A DNA stretch of 26,127 nucleotides, from contig CAZXLJ010000039.1 in NCBI GenBank assembly GCA_964641175.1, forward strand, positions 1 to 26,127. Direction: 5' to 3'. The stretch comes from CAYNST01 sp964641175 (GTDB lineage Bacteria; Pseudomonadota; Gammaproteobacteria; Pseudomonadales; Cellvibrionaceae). Positions 15,978 through 24,791 of the stretch are shown one piece after another. How positions within the stretch are numbered: position 1 is the stretch's first letter; each line of letters opens with the position of its first letter. The notes below the pieces were generated by a model, which was not told where the DNA came from, ran no database searches, and worked only from the letters and a program-made list of their open reading frames with translations. The position numbers and the translations under genes are program-made.

Positions 15978-16931
15978 TCACGGGGACGCGTTCTGACCGG
16001 ACGCTGTCTGCTCATGGTGGACCCTGGAGAACGCCTCCACATCAAACCAGAACTCGGGCTTGTTCAGCGGCATCTGGTTCTGAAGCGTTTTGTTGGGGAT
16101 TGACAACACGGTTCGCTGTTCCATATTCAGCGCCGCGATTGCCGGACCATAATATTCATAAAAAAGTCGATCGAAACTGCCATCGGCAATTGCAGCTTCC
16201 AGCCCCTTTTGCAACGCCGTCGCCAGCTCGACGTTATCCCTGGCGACGAAAAAATAATAGGCAGCCGGATACCGAAGAATCAAGGTTTTTTCGATCGCCA
16301 ATCCTGCGGCTTCCGGCTGCCCTTGCTCGGCAGCAATTTCCAGGATAGACCGGGGGAAGGCCTGGATCCGGTTGAGCAATACCATCTTGAACAGCCCGGC
16401 CCAGCTCGGACTGCGTTCCACCCTGAATCCGTTACTCATCAGAATCTCGACGTCAGCCCAGTCATGCCCCTGTCCCATAATGACCTGACGCAGATCGTCA
16501 ACCGTTTTGACTGTTGCAAATAAAGCCTGCTGATCGGGCCGGATCAGGAAGGCGCGCCAGCCAATGGCGCCTTTATCCAGAGGGATACGAACCGGGCGCA
16601 GCTGCACTTCGCGTTCGGGCGTGGTATTGAGCCAGTGAATGTCGTAGCGCCCCTCCTTGATGAACGCCATGCTGCGCGCTTCACTGTAATCCGGCAGCAG
16701 AACGCCCTTCATCTCATATCGGATATTTGACCGTTCCAGCGCAAGGTTTAACAGCTTCTGATAATACTGATCCCGAACTGCGTAGTAGGGGTGCTGAACA
16801 TCCGGAAATCTGACTGTTAAGGCAGTCTCCTTTTTCTCGTAGGTAGTGTCTATTGGACTGGATGCACAGGCAGTACTCACTGTGCCGAAAAGAACAACAA
16901 AAATGAGAGCGACAAGATAAAAACGGAACAT
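15978..16931 (-). CDS. Periplasmic solute-binding protein (SBP family 3-like)
   Basis: A 317-residue exported protein that starts with a hydrophobic signal peptide (FRFYLVALIFVVLFG) ending near ACASS. The Ala-Cys-Ala context could also be read as a weak lipobox. The mature part resembles amino-acid-type extracellular solute-binding proteins (bacterial SBP family 3), with the two-lobe pattern EGRYDIHWLNT in the first lobe, VKTVDDLRQVIMGQ at the hinge side, and SFDRLFYEYYGPAI near the C-terminus. I chose the ATG at 16931 because the extended frame to 16967 begins with TTG and overlaps the divergent kinase's upstream region. No ABC permease or ATPase is nearby, so it probably does not feed a transporter. 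Its divergent partner is a sensor kinase, suggesting a sensing role. Ligand unknown. Confidence 0.75.
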   Translation of the reverse strand: MFRFYLVALIFVVLFGTVSTACASSPIDTTYEKKETALTVRFPDVQHPYYAVRDQYYQKLLNLALERSNIRYEMKGVLLPDYSEARSMAFIKEGRYDIHWLNTTPEREVQLRPVRIPLDKGAIGWRAFLIRPDQQALFATVKTVDDLRQVIMGQGHDWADVEILMSNGFRVERSPSWAGLFKMVLLNRIQAFPRSILEIAAEQGQPEAAGLAIEKTLILRYPAAYYFFVARDNVELATALQKGLEAAIADGSFDRLFYEYYGPAIAALNMEQRTVLSIPNKTLQNQMPLNKPEFWFDVEAFSRVHHEQTASGQNASP

Positions 16932-17130
16932 AGGCGCGGCACTTCTGCGATGGATTTTGAGCGGCAAGCCGGTATACTACCACGCATCGCGACCTGTTCC
17001 AGAGTCGGCGTCCAGCCGCAATCCGTCGCGGAACTTCTTCATAACCAGCAGACTCGCAGTAAGCTCTCACTCGGTGCCGCGCAGGTATTCTTCCCATGAC
17101 CGGGCAGTTCAATCACAAGAGCATCAGGCA

Positions 17131-19524
17131 GTGATACCAACCAGGCCGTCCCGTTCGCTTGCCGCCAAACTGCTGCGCGTCGTCCTGGGGATTTACCTCA
17201 GCGTGGCGCTCCTGGTTACCACCGGACAGCTCATCCTTGAATACCGCAACGAAAAAAGCCGGTTGTCCTCTGAAATCCATAGTGCCGCGCAAACTTTCGG
17301 GCCCATACTTTCGCAATCGCTGTGGAATGTTGATGTCGAGCAGACCAAGGCAGCGCTGCTCGGTGTGCTCGGTATCAATTACGATGTTCTCAACGTCAAA
17401 TTACTTAATATTTCCGGGCAGACCATTCACGAATATGAATCTCCGGGAATCCGGTCTTCGGTCAAATTTCTTCCGTTTTTAAAGAAGGATGCTGCGAGCC
17501 CGTGGTACGAAGCTTATAACTATGCGTTCGATCTGGAATTCACCAGTGATTATACCGGTGATTACAAAGTCGGCACTCTGGTCCTTTCCAGTGATTCGCA
17601 TGTGGTGCTCAATCGCGCCGCGCACACATTTCTTATCACCATTGTCAGCGCATTATTCAAAACGGGATTTTTATGCCTGGTCTTTTATTTCATTATGCAC
17701 CGGCTTGTCGGGCGGCCGCTGCGCCAGCTCACGCGCGCGATGGCACAGCTCAATCCCGGCGGCCTGGAAGATGACAGATCCTCCATCCGTGTCGATCCGG
17801 AATTGCTGACCCGCGACGATGAGCTGGGTACCATGACCAAAACATTTCAGCAAATGCAGACCACGCTGCAGGAACGCAGTCGCGCGCTTCATGCGCATCA
17901 GTCTCAGCTGGAAGAAAAAATCCGCGAGCGCACCGCCCAGCTGGAAATTGCCGCTCACGCCAAAACAGAATTTCTTGCAGCAATGAGCCATGAAATCCGC
18001 ACCCCGATGAATGGAGTCATCGGCATGACTCAGCTGTTATCCGGCACTTCGCTGAATGAAAAGCAGCTCAAATATGTGAAAGTAATCCAGAACTCCAGTG
18101 AATCATTGATCGATATTATTAACGGCATTCTGGATCACCTCAAAATCGATGCGGGCAAAATGCAGATTGAATCCACGGGATTCAATTTTGAAACCCTGTT
18201 TGACGACTGTGTGGCAATGTTCACCTACCGTTCCAAAGAATCCAATATTGCCCTCACACCTGCTTTTATGCCGGATTGCCCCACCTGGGTCAGCGGGGAT
18301 CCCACGCGCCTGCGACAAATAATCATCAATCTGCTGGGCAACGCCTTCAAGTTCACCCGGGAAGGCGAGATTATCCTGCAAGCGCAGAATCTTGGGGAAA
18401 GTGAGCCGGGCCTCACCCGCGTCAGGATATCCGTAAAAGACAGTGGCATCGGCATTGCGCCGGAGAAGCTCGGCACGCTGTTTACTCCGTTCAATCAGGC
18501 GGATACATCGACCACCCGCCGTTATGGCGGCACCGGACTGGGATTGTCCATCTGCAAGCGCCTGACTGAAATAATGGACGGAACGATCGGGGTAGATAGC
18601 GAGCCGGGACATGGTTCGTGCTTCTGGGTCGAGATCCCACTGCGACTTTCCAGTAAAGCCGAAGCCGCATCTGGAGATCGCAACAACAGCGTCGAGGCGC
18701 TGCGCGACAAGCGCCTGCTGATCGTTGACGATCACCCCACGTTCTGTGATGTCACATCAGACATTGTTCAGTCGTGGCATATGAATGCCATTTGTCTCTC
18801 CAGCGGGAAAGATGTGGTTGCAACACTACGGCAGGCACAGCAGCAAGCCAATCCCGTTGACGTCGTCATCATTGATGTTTCCCTGCCAGACATTTCAGGT
18901 GTCGCCCTGAGTCGCAAGCTCGTGAGGGAGCTCAGCCCCAATCCCCCCAAGATCATTCTGGTGAGCGCTTATCAGGACCTGCCCGCCGCGACGCTCAGCG
19001 AAATAGGAGTAGGTCTATTTCTGGAGAAACCCATATCAAACCGGGAGCTCAGGCGCGCCCTCAATCAAGTGCTGTTTCGCCCGGAAAATGACCCCGACGA
19101 TAAGCCGGATCAAAGCCCCGACTTGCCGTTCCACCGATTAAAAGTGCTGGTGGCCGAGGATAACACCGTTAATCAGCTCGTTATCACCGGATTTCTGAAC
19201 AAATTCGGCATATCGCCGGTCGTGGTTGAGAATGGCCTGAAAGCCATCGAAAGCTGCAAATCGGGCCACCATTTTGATTTGATTTTGATGGACGGTGAAA
19301 TGCCGGAGGTCGATGGCTGGGAAGCCGCGCGCCAGATCCGCGCATTGCAAAGCAGCAAACCCGGTGACCGCCGCATCACGATCATCGCGCTGAGCGCGCA
19401 CGCAATGGAACGCCACGTCGCCAAAGCCGCGGCCTGCGGAATGGACGGCTACCTGCGCAAACCCTTCACCATCGATCAGCTGCGGGAATTGCTGCAGGAG
19501 GTTCTGAATGCAGAGCCGCGCTAG
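17131..19524 (+). CDS. Hybrid sensor histidine kinase with two receiver domains
   Basis: An inner-membrane sensor kinase of 797 residues if the GTG at 17131 is the start; AAGAG lies nine bases before it. An in-frame ATG at 16957 gives 855 residues, but the added N-terminus is low-complexity and would overlap the divergent gene's promoter. Numbering from the GTG: helix 1 about 14-34, periplasmic region of about 130 residues, helix 2 about 166-190, HAMP, a coiled coil, then HisKA with phospho-acceptor His287 (AAMSHEIRTPMNG). The ATPase domain follows, with N box NLLGNAFKF, DSGIGI and GGTGLGLSI. Two receivers come last, with phospho-acceptors Asp582 (VVIIDVSLP) and Asp721 (LILMDGEMP); each keeps its acidic pair and C-terminal lysine. 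No output domain or Hpt is present, so a separate Hpt or regulator is needed. Confidence 0.9.
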   Translation: MIPTRPSRSLAAKLLRVVLGIYLSVALLVTTGQLILEYRNEKSRLSSEIHSAAQTFGPILSQSLWNVDVEQTKAALLGVLGINYDVLNVKLLNISGQTIHEYESPGIRSSVKFLPFLKKDAASPWYEAYNYAFDLEFTSDYTGDYKVGTLVLSSDSHVVLNRAAHTFLITIVSALFKTGFLCLVFYFIMHRLVGRPLRQLTRAMAQLNPGGLEDDRSSIRVDPELLTRDDELGTMTKTFQQMQTTLQERSRALHAHQSQLEEKIRERTAQLEIAAHAKTEFLAAMSHEIRTPMNGVIGMTQLLSGTSLNEKQLKYVKVIQNSSESLIDIINGILDHLKIDAGKMQIESTGFNFETLFDDCVAMFTYRSKESNIALTPAFMPDCPTWVSGDPTRLRQIIINLLGNAFKFTREGEIILQAQNLGESEPGLTRVRISVKDSGIGIAPEKLGTLFTPFNQADTSTTRRYGGTGLGLSICKRLTEIMDGTIGVDSEPGHGSCFWVEIPLRLSSKAEAASGDRNNSVEALRDKRLLIVDDHPTFCDVTSDIVQSWHMNAICLSSGKDVVATLRQAQQQANPVDVVIIDVSLPDISGVALSRKLVRELSPNPPKIILVSAYQDLPAATLSEIGVGLFLEKPISNRELRRALNQVLFRPENDPDDKPDQSPDLPFHRLKVLVAEDNTVNQLVITGFLNKFGISPVVVENGLKAIESCKSGHHFDLILMDGEMPEVDGWEAARQIRALQSSKPGDRRITIIALSAHAMERHVAKAAACGMDGYLRKPFTIDQLRELLQEVLNAEPR

Positions 19525-19537
19525 GCTCCGGCTCTGC
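19510..19537 (+). terminator. Hairpin overlapping the kinase stop codon
   Basis: GCAGAGCC (19510-19517) pairs perfectly with GGCTCTGC (19530-19537), with the TAG stop in the 12-base loop. It sits in the 24-base gap between convergent kinase and cyclase genes and may slow transcription from both sides. No T-tract follows. Confidence 0.45.
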
Positions 19538-19548
19538 TGAAGTGCTGC

Positions 19549-21222
19549 TCAACCACTGATCAAGGCTTTGTTGACCGGGTCCGCGGCCGCGTCTTCCGAT
19601 ATGGTCACCCGGTCACGCCCGTGCCGCTTGGAATGATAGAGCGCCGCGTCGGCCATCCGGATAACGGCCTCCCGATCCTGACCATGCTGGGGAAAGGTGG
19701 CGACGCCGAAAGACGCCGTCACTGCAGGTAACCGGGTTCCGTTGTAAATCAGCTTGAGCGCAACCATTCCCTGGCGCAGCGCTTCCGCCCGATCCCCGGC
19801 CTGCCTGGCCGTCGCCCCCGGCAGCACCAGCAAAAATTCCTCTCCACCATAGCGGCAGGCGATGTCTTCTCCGCGAACATGCACCCGCAAAAATTCGCTG
19901 AATTCCTGGAGCAGCAAATCACCCGCCTGGTGGCTGTGCTGATCGTTGAAGCGTTTGAAGTGATCGACGTCCAGCATAATTACGCTCACTTGGGAGTCAC
20001 TGCGTTTGGCTCGCAGCAATTCCCGCTCAATGCTCTCTTCCATGTAGCGCCGGTTGTACAACCCGGTCAGTGGATCCCTGATGGTTTGCTGCCGCAACGC
20101 TTCTCTTAGCGTCAAGCCCGCCAGGGCAGCACTGATATGGGTGGCCAGCAACTCGGCGCGTGTCTGTATGGGGTTCACGGCGGCTGCGCTCTGAATGCGC
20201 AAATGTAAAAGCCCGATAATCTCGCTTTGAGCCAGAAGTGGCACGCAGATGTAATTTATTTGATCGGCGACATGCTTGCAGGGCAGGTCACGATCCTGCT
20301 CGAACATCAAATGCGTCTGGCCAAGGCGCAGCGCCCAGCACTCGTGCGGCTCAACCGGATTGGAGAGCGTTAGAGTGCCCGCGTCCGACCAGTCACACAA
20401 CAGCTCAAGCAGATTTTTGGAATGTCTCATGAGATAAACGCCGCCCGGCACGCCTGGAAACAAACGCCGCACGAACAACGTGAGCACTTCGGCACTTTCC
20501 TGAACAGTCGCGCACGATTGCAGGCTGCTGCTCAGCTGGTTGATTGACCTGATCTCATCGGTAGAGTTTTGCAGCCTGGCCAGCGATTCGTCACTGCGCT
20601 CCAGCGCCCGACGAGTAATATAAAAAGCCCCACTGAGCATCATGAAAGTCAGTATGGTGGCCGCCGCCAGCAGATAGATAAGACGTCGCGAGTGCCCTTC
20701 GGTCTGTACATTCCGCTTTTCCAGACGAATCTGTTCGTCCGCAGCCAACTCGGTTGCAACCGACCGTATTTGATCCATTATCAGCTTGCCGCTCCCACTA
20801 CCAACCTGTCGGGATGCCTCATCGTGGCCGTCCTGCAGATAAGCCTGAATGATTGAATCCGTATGGTCTACCCGCTGTGCTATCAGGTCGCGCAGACGTT
20901 TAACCAGGTCCATGTCATAGTCCGGCGGAAAACGAGTATTTTCTAAATCCTCCAGATATTCCTGAACTCGTAATCGATGCCACTCGTACTGCTGCAGCGA
21001 GCCCGGGTCGCCGGCAATGATGTGCGCCCGCTGACTCGATTCCGCTTCCAGCAGTGCGCTGCGAGTATCATCCAGAAGCATGATTCGCTGAAAGCTGCTT
21101 TGGGACAGCTCATTATTGTTCAATTCTTCTCTAGCGTTCAGGACCGCGCCGATGACCAAAGCAGTAATGAAACTGATGGTTGTGCCGAACAGGAATAAAA
21201 GGTTGCGTTTCAACTTGCGCAT
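19549..21222 (-). CDS. Diguanylate cyclase with CHASE3 and GAF sensor domains
   Basis: A 557-residue inner-membrane c-di-GMP synthase. Helix 1 spans about 9-29. A CHASE3-like periplasmic helical domain spans about 35-175, recognisable by ALLEAESSQRAHIIAGD. Helix 2 spans about 182-202. A GAF-like domain spans about 235-370 and includes a WALRLGQTH segment with nearby cysteines (Cys295, Cys315). The GGDEF domain follows from about 380. Active-site residues are complete: MLDVDHFKRFND and GGEEF at 459-463. RGED at 450-453 is the inhibitory site at the correct five-residue spacing. The ATG at 21222 is used because the longer frame starts with TTG at 21279 and only the shorter opens with a basic-then-hydrophobic anchor. 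It faces the hybrid kinase gene convergently. The GAF ligand is unknown. Confidence 0.92.
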   Translation of the reverse strand: MRKLKRNLLFLFGTTISFITALVIGAVLNAREELNNNELSQSSFQRIMLLDDTRSALLEAESSQRAHIIAGDPGSLQQYEWHRLRVQEYLEDLENTRFPPDYDMDLVKRLRDLIAQRVDHTDSIIQAYLQDGHDEASRQVGSGSGKLIMDQIRSVATELAADEQIRLEKRNVQTEGHSRRLIYLLAAATILTFMMLSGAFYITRRALERSDESLARLQNSTDEIRSINQLSSSLQSCATVQESAEVLTLFVRRLFPGVPGGVYLMRHSKNLLELLCDWSDAGTLTLSNPVEPHECWALRLGQTHLMFEQDRDLPCKHVADQINYICVPLLAQSEIIGLLHLRIQSAAAVNPIQTRAELLATHISAALAGLTLREALRQQTIRDPLTGLYNRRYMEESIERELLRAKRSDSQVSVIMLDVDHFKRFNDQHSHQAGDLLLQEFSEFLRVHVRGEDIACRYGGEEFLLVLPGATARQAGDRAEALRQGMVALKLIYNGTRLPAVTASFGVATFPQHGQDREAVIRMADAALYHSKRHGRDRVTISEDAAADPVNKALISG

Positions 21223-21403
21223 AGAGTTCTTCTGGTTGGAGGATGACTCTGCCACCGGAATAACTACTGCCTCGAGCAATGGACCCCGTGGTCAGCAATA
21301 CAGCCCAAGCAAGCTCGCTGGCGCGAAACTACTCTCACAATACTAGAACTGATCCCTTCAGCCTTCAAATACCCCTTCGCAGATAATTTCGGCCCGAAAT
21401 GAA

Positions 21404-21438
21404 AACGGCCCTCTGGCGCAATATCCACGAGGGCCGTT
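21404..21438 (-). terminator. Terminator of ahpF (possibly bidirectional)
   Basis: AACGGCCCTC (21404-21413) and GAGGGCCGTT (21429-21438) form a perfect ten-base stem with a 15-base loop. Read on the minus strand the stem ends in GTTTTCATTT. On the plus strand it is followed by GTTTTCC. It lies 38 bases past the ahpF stop codon. Confidence 0.8.
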
Positions 21439-21475
21439 GTTTTCCTGATATACAGAGGAGGGGTTCAGGGATCTC

Positions 21476-23071
21476 CTAACCGCTCGCTACCATAGGTTCT
21501 CTCGCGTCCGATCCACTGCCATACCAGGTGAGCAGATATTCAAAAGCTCCCAGAGCTGCCTTGGCACCTTCGCCCATGGCGACAACGATCTGCTTATAAG
21601 GAACGGTGGTGACATCGCCACAGGCATAGATACCCGGCTCACTGGTTTCACCTTTTTCGTTGACGATCACCTCGCCAAAGCGGTTCAGCTTCACCACCCC
21701 GGCGAGGAACCCGCTGTTCGGTACCAATCCTATTTGCACGAATACACCGGAAAGCTCCTGACGGCGAACGTCTCCTGTCACCCTGTCCTGATATTCGATG
21801 GCCTGAACTTTGTCACTTCCGGAAATTATCCGCTGGCACGCAGCATTTCTGACGATCGTGATATTGCTGCGCTTCAGGGCTTGCTGTACCAGCACGCTGT
21901 CCGCCTTTAATTCCGGGGCGTATTCAAAGACCGTCACTGATCTGACGATTCCGGCCAGATCGAGCGCGGCTTCAACACCCGAGTTGCCACCGCCCACGAC
22001 AGCCACGTCCTTGCCCTTGAAAAAAGGCCCGTCACAGTGAGGGCAATAGGCTACGCCTTTGCCGATGTTTTCTTTCTCGCCCGGGATGCCCAGCTCCCGC
22101 CATTTGGCACCAGAGGCGATGATAATGCTCTTGGTGTCGATGACCTCCCCGGACGATAGCCGCACCCGCTTGGTATCTCCATTTTCGACGGATTCCACGC
22201 GAAAGTGTTCTCGTAAAGTAATGTCGTAGTCGCGCAGATGAGTTTCCAGACCCTGTACCCGTTCTGCACCCGTAGTTTTCGGGATCGAAATAAAATTCTC
22301 GATGCCGACTGTATCTTTTACCTGCCCGCCCAGACGGTCGGCCACAAGGGTTACCTTCAGCCCTTTGCGTGCGGTGTAAATCGCCGCCGACACGCCCGCA
22401 GGACCCCCGCCGATCACTACCACATCCTGCAGAGGCAAGGCCTGCTCCCGAGTTTTTGGGGCAGGGGGAAAACGCGCCAGCAACTTCTCCAGCAATTGCG
22501 CGGTATCTACCTTCCCGCTTGCAAACGGCTGGCCGTTAAGAAACACCGCCGGCACACCATGAATATTGTTCTTCTCGATCAACTCCGGATAAATGCCCCC
22601 GTCGATCATTTCGCAACGGATATTGGCGTTGATCGCGGCGAACTGTTGCAGGGTTTGCACCACATCAGGACAGTTATGGCAGCTCAGACTGACGTACACT
22701 TCAAAATTCAAGGGCGCGGCGAGGCCCCGCACAATCTCTTGCACACTCTCGTCCAGCCGGACCGGCACCCCGGAAGCCCGCAATATTGCCAGCACCAGGG
22801 AATTGAATTCATGCCCGCCCGGAATACCGGAAAAGCTCATACCGCTGAACCCGCCATCGACTTCCAGGTAAAAACTGACAGGGCTCCGCAGCAGATCCGG
22901 CGCATCCGTCTCGCGCAAATGCAGACGGGAGGAAGTCGCGACAAATTCGGCCAGAAAATCCATCAGTTCCTGGCGCTGCGGATGCTCGCCGCGCTGCACG
23001 ACGATGGTCACGTCTTCGACCAGCCGCGACATGTACTGCGTGACGGCAGCCAGTAAATCCTGATTTAACAT
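21476..23071 (-). CDS. ahpF: Alkyl hydroperoxide reductase subunit F
   Basis: A 531-residue flavoprotein that uses NADH to re-reduce AhpC through internal dithiols. The N-terminal part (about 1-200) is the tandem thioredoxin-fold domain with redox centre CHNC (Cys131, Cys134). Then comes the FAD-binding GGGPAGVSAA near 221-230, the second redox centre CPHC (Cys343, Cys346) and the NADH-binding VGGGNSGVEAALDLAG. Spacing and length match E. coli AhpF. ATG at 23071 is preceded by AAGGAGTC; the frame open to 23215 would overlap the ahpC end and lacks homology. It lies 74 bases after ahpC on the same strand, forming ahpCF, and ends at a strong terminator. Confidence 0.96.
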   Translation of the reverse strand: MLNQDLLAAVTQYMSRLVEDVTIVVQRGEHPQRQELMDFLAEFVATSSRLHLRETDAPDLLRSPVSFYLEVDGGFSGMSFSGIPGGHEFNSLVLAILRASGVPVRLDESVQEIVRGLAAPLNFEVYVSLSCHNCPDVVQTLQQFAAINANIRCEMIDGGIYPELIEKNNIHGVPAVFLNGQPFASGKVDTAQLLEKLLARFPPAPKTREQALPLQDVVVIGGGPAGVSAAIYTARKGLKVTLVADRLGGQVKDTVGIENFISIPKTTGAERVQGLETHLRDYDITLREHFRVESVENGDTKRVRLSSGEVIDTKSIIIASGAKWRELGIPGEKENIGKGVAYCPHCDGPFFKGKDVAVVGGGNSGVEAALDLAGIVRSVTVFEYAPELKADSVLVQQALKRSNITIVRNAACQRIISGSDKVQAIEYQDRVTGDVRRQELSGVFVQIGLVPNSGFLAGVVKLNRFGEVIVNEKGETSEPGIYACGDVTTVPYKQIVVAMGEGAKAALGAFEYLLTWYGSGSDAREPMVASG

Positions 23072-23145
23072 GACAGACTCCTTAAGTAAGTTAGACCGCG
23101 TCAGGTGACGCGGCCATGTGTGGTTGCTCAGCGGATACCGAGTTT

Positions 23146-23709
23146 TTATATCTTGCCGACCAGGTCCAGACTCGGCTTGAGGGTTTTCTGCCCTTCTTCC
23201 CATGCCGCCGGACATACCTCACCATCGTGCGTGGCGACATACTGGGCTGCCTTGACCTTGCGCAGAACGTCTTTGGCAGAGCGGCCAATGCCCAGATCGT
23301 TGATTTCAGCAGCCTTGATAACACCTTCTGGATCCACCACAAAGGTCCCTCGCAATGCCTGCCCTTCTTCCTCGATCATCACGTCAAACCCCCGGGTAAT
23401 GCGCCCGGTCGGGTCGCCGATCATCGGGTAACGGATCTTGCCAATCGATTCACTGGCGTCGTGCCAAGCCTTGTGAACGAAGTGGGTATCCGTGGATACC
23501 GAATAGACTTCCACGCCCAGGCCCTGGAGCTCGTCGTAATGGTTTGCGATGTCTTCAAGCTCTGTAGGGCAGACAAACGTAAAATCCGCCGGGTAAAAGA
23601 CGAAAATGGACCATTTGCCTTTTACGTCGTCCGAGGTAATGGTTTTGAATTCGCCATTGTGAAAAGCCTGGGCCTTGAATTCGGGGATGGTCTGGTTGAT
23701 TCTTGCCAT
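23146..23709 (-). CDS. ahpC: Alkyl hydroperoxide reductase subunit C (2-Cys peroxiredoxin)
   Basis: A 187-residue typical 2-Cys peroxiredoxin that reduces hydrogen peroxide, organic peroxides and peroxynitrite in the cytoplasm. The peroxidatic Cys47 lies in FTFVCPTE and the resolving Cys166 in GEVCPAAW, at the same positions as in E. coli AhpC. The GGIG-like segment and C-terminal helix of sensitive, hyperoxidisable enzymes are not obvious, as expected for a bacterial form. GAGG precedes the ATG. It is transcribed away from oxyR through a leader that carries a near-perfect 20-base direct repeat, and is followed by ahpF. Regulation by OxyR is inferred from the divergent arrangement. Confidence 0.97.
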   Translation of the reverse strand: MARINQTIPEFKAQAFHNGEFKTITSDDVKGKWSIFVFYPADFTFVCPTELEDIANHYDELQGLGVEVYSVSTDTHFVHKAWHDASESIGKIRYPMIGDPTGRITRGFDVMIEEEGQALRGTFVVDPEGVIKAAEINDLGIGRSAKDVLRKVKAAQYVATHDGEVCPAAWEEGQKTLKPSLDLVGKI

Positions 23710-23721
23710 GATTGGAACCTC

Positions 23722-23763
23722 TTCGTTAGTTGCTTATGCTTAGTTCGTTAGTTGCTTCTGCTT
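23722..23763. repeat. 20-bp direct repeat in the ahpC leader
   Basis: Copies at 23722-23741 and 23744-23763 begin TTCGTTAGTTGCTT and differ at one of 20 bases. The period is 22 bases, about two helical turns. They lie immediately upstream of the ahpC ribosome-binding site, so they are probably within the transcribed leader. Confidence 0.7.
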
Positions 23764-23842
23764 GGGGTGTCGGGCGCTTCGTTTGAAGCTTCATTGCTGA
23801 CAGTTCCTAGCTTAGGTGCAGGCATCATTTCGATAAAGTGAA

Positions 23843-23848
23843 TATAAT
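23843..23848 (+). promoter_or_regulatory. Candidate -10 box of the oxyR promoter
   Basis: TATAAT matches the sigma-70 -10 consensus exactly and lies 31 bases before the oxyR ATG. The corresponding -35 region is weak. The hexamer overlaps the left arm of the palindrome at 23846-23866, as expected for an autorepressed LysR-type gene. Confidence 0.55.
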
Positions 23849-23866
23849 CGAACGCATCGTTCGATT
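23846..23866. promoter_or_regulatory. Palindromic operator candidate between ahpC and oxyR
   Basis: AATCGAACG and CGTTCGATT form perfect nine-base arms around CAT, giving ATCG-N11-CGAT. The site covers the likely oxyR -10 and start region. On the other strand TTCGAT within it is followed after 17 bases by AATGAT, a possible ahpC promoter. It is a natural candidate for OxyR binding, although it does not match the E. coli ATAG-N7-CTAT half-site consensus. Confidence 0.55.
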
Positions 23867-23879
23867 TAATGGATCGCAT

Positions 23880-24791
23880 ATGATTTCCTTCAGACAACTG
23901 CAATATGCACTTGCAGTGGAACAGCACCTGCACTTCAAAAAAGCTGCGGAGCAATGCAACGTTTCCCAATCCGCGCTGAGTAGCGGCGTGACAGAGCTTG
24001 AGCGCCAACTCGGCGTGCAGCTTTTTGAGCGTGATAACAAAAACGTGATGGTCACGGCGCCAGGAAGGCAAATATTGGAGCGGGCCAGAAAGATTTGCGT
24101 TGATGTGGAGGATCTCCAACAGTTTGGCAAAATCCAGCGGGAGCCCCTGAGCTACCCACTAACCCTCGGCGTTATTCCCACGGTAGGGCCATATCTCCTG
24201 CCGAAAGTACTGCCATCGGTACGGCGCGACCACCCGCAGTTCCGCCTGCGGATTGAAGAAGAGCAATCCGGCACTCTCCTCGACCGTGTGCGCAATGGAG
24301 ATATCGATACCGCGATTCTCGCTCTCCCCTATCATCATGAAGGCTTGCTCGCATTCGAGTTCTGGCAGGAAAACTTTCTATGGGTGACCCATTCATCGGA
24401 TCCACTCGCCCAGCGGCGCACCATAGGCAGCAAACAGTTGGGCGACACGCGCCTGATGTTACTGAAAGACGGTCATTGCCTGAAAGAGCATGCTCTGGCC
24501 GCCTGCCGGATCAGAAGCGATTCCATTGATAACAGCATGGCCTCGACGAGCCTTCACACTCTGGTGCAAATGGCAGCGGGAAAACTGGGCAGCACCCTGG
24601 TGCCGCAAATGGCCCTGGATACCCTGCTGTCCGGCACTCCGGAACTTAAAGCGATCCCTCTGGAGGAGCCTGGCCCCCACCGCCGCCTGGCATTTATCAT
24701 GCGCCCGAATTTCGCCGGGCTGCCATCCATCGAATTATTGGGAAACCTGTTCAGAAACAGTCTCAACCTCTCCGTCAAAACGCACCGATAA
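23880..24791 (+). CDS. oxyR: Peroxide-sensing LysR-type regulator OxyR
   Basis: A 303-residue LysR-family regulator. The N-terminal winged helix-turn-helix is typical (HFKKAAEQCNVSQSALSSGV, about 18-37). The effector domain contains the redox pair of OxyR: Cys200 in LKDGHCLKEHALAAC and Cys209 at its end, matching Cys199 and Cys208 of E. coli, which form a disulfide with hydrogen peroxide and switch on antioxidant genes. The ATG at 23880 is chosen because the protein then starts MISFRQLQYA, as LysR proteins do; an earlier in-frame start at 23838 lies upstream of and inside the palindrome. The gene is divergent from ahpCF, so it probably activates that operon and limits its own expression. Confidence 0.95.
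   Translation: MISFRQLQYALAVEQHLHFKKAAEQCNVSQSALSSGVTELERQLGVQLFERDNKNVMVTAPGRQILERARKICVDVEDLQQFGKIQREPLSYPLTLGVIPTVGPYLLPKVLPSVRRDHPQFRLRIEEEQSGTLLDRVRNGDIDTAILALPYHHEGLLAFEFWQENFLWVTHSSDPLAQRRTIGSKQLGDTRLMLLKDGHCLKEHALAACRIRSDSIDNSMASTSLHTLVQMAAGKLGSTLVPQMALDTLLSGTPELKAIPLEEPGPHRRLAFIMRPNFAGLPSIELLGNLFRNSLNLSVKTHR

Noticed and set aside
16932..17130. N-terminal extension of the hybrid kinase from ATG 16957
   Set aside because: The added 58 residues are low in hydrophobic pattern, lie in the divergent promoter region, and a GTG with a ribosome-binding site at 17131 gives a normal sensor-kinase N-terminus. Not fully excluded.
22238..23056. Long plus-strand open frame antisense to ahpF (272 codons)
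   Set aside because: The opposite strand encodes an unmistakable AhpF with both redox centres; the antisense product shows no family feature.
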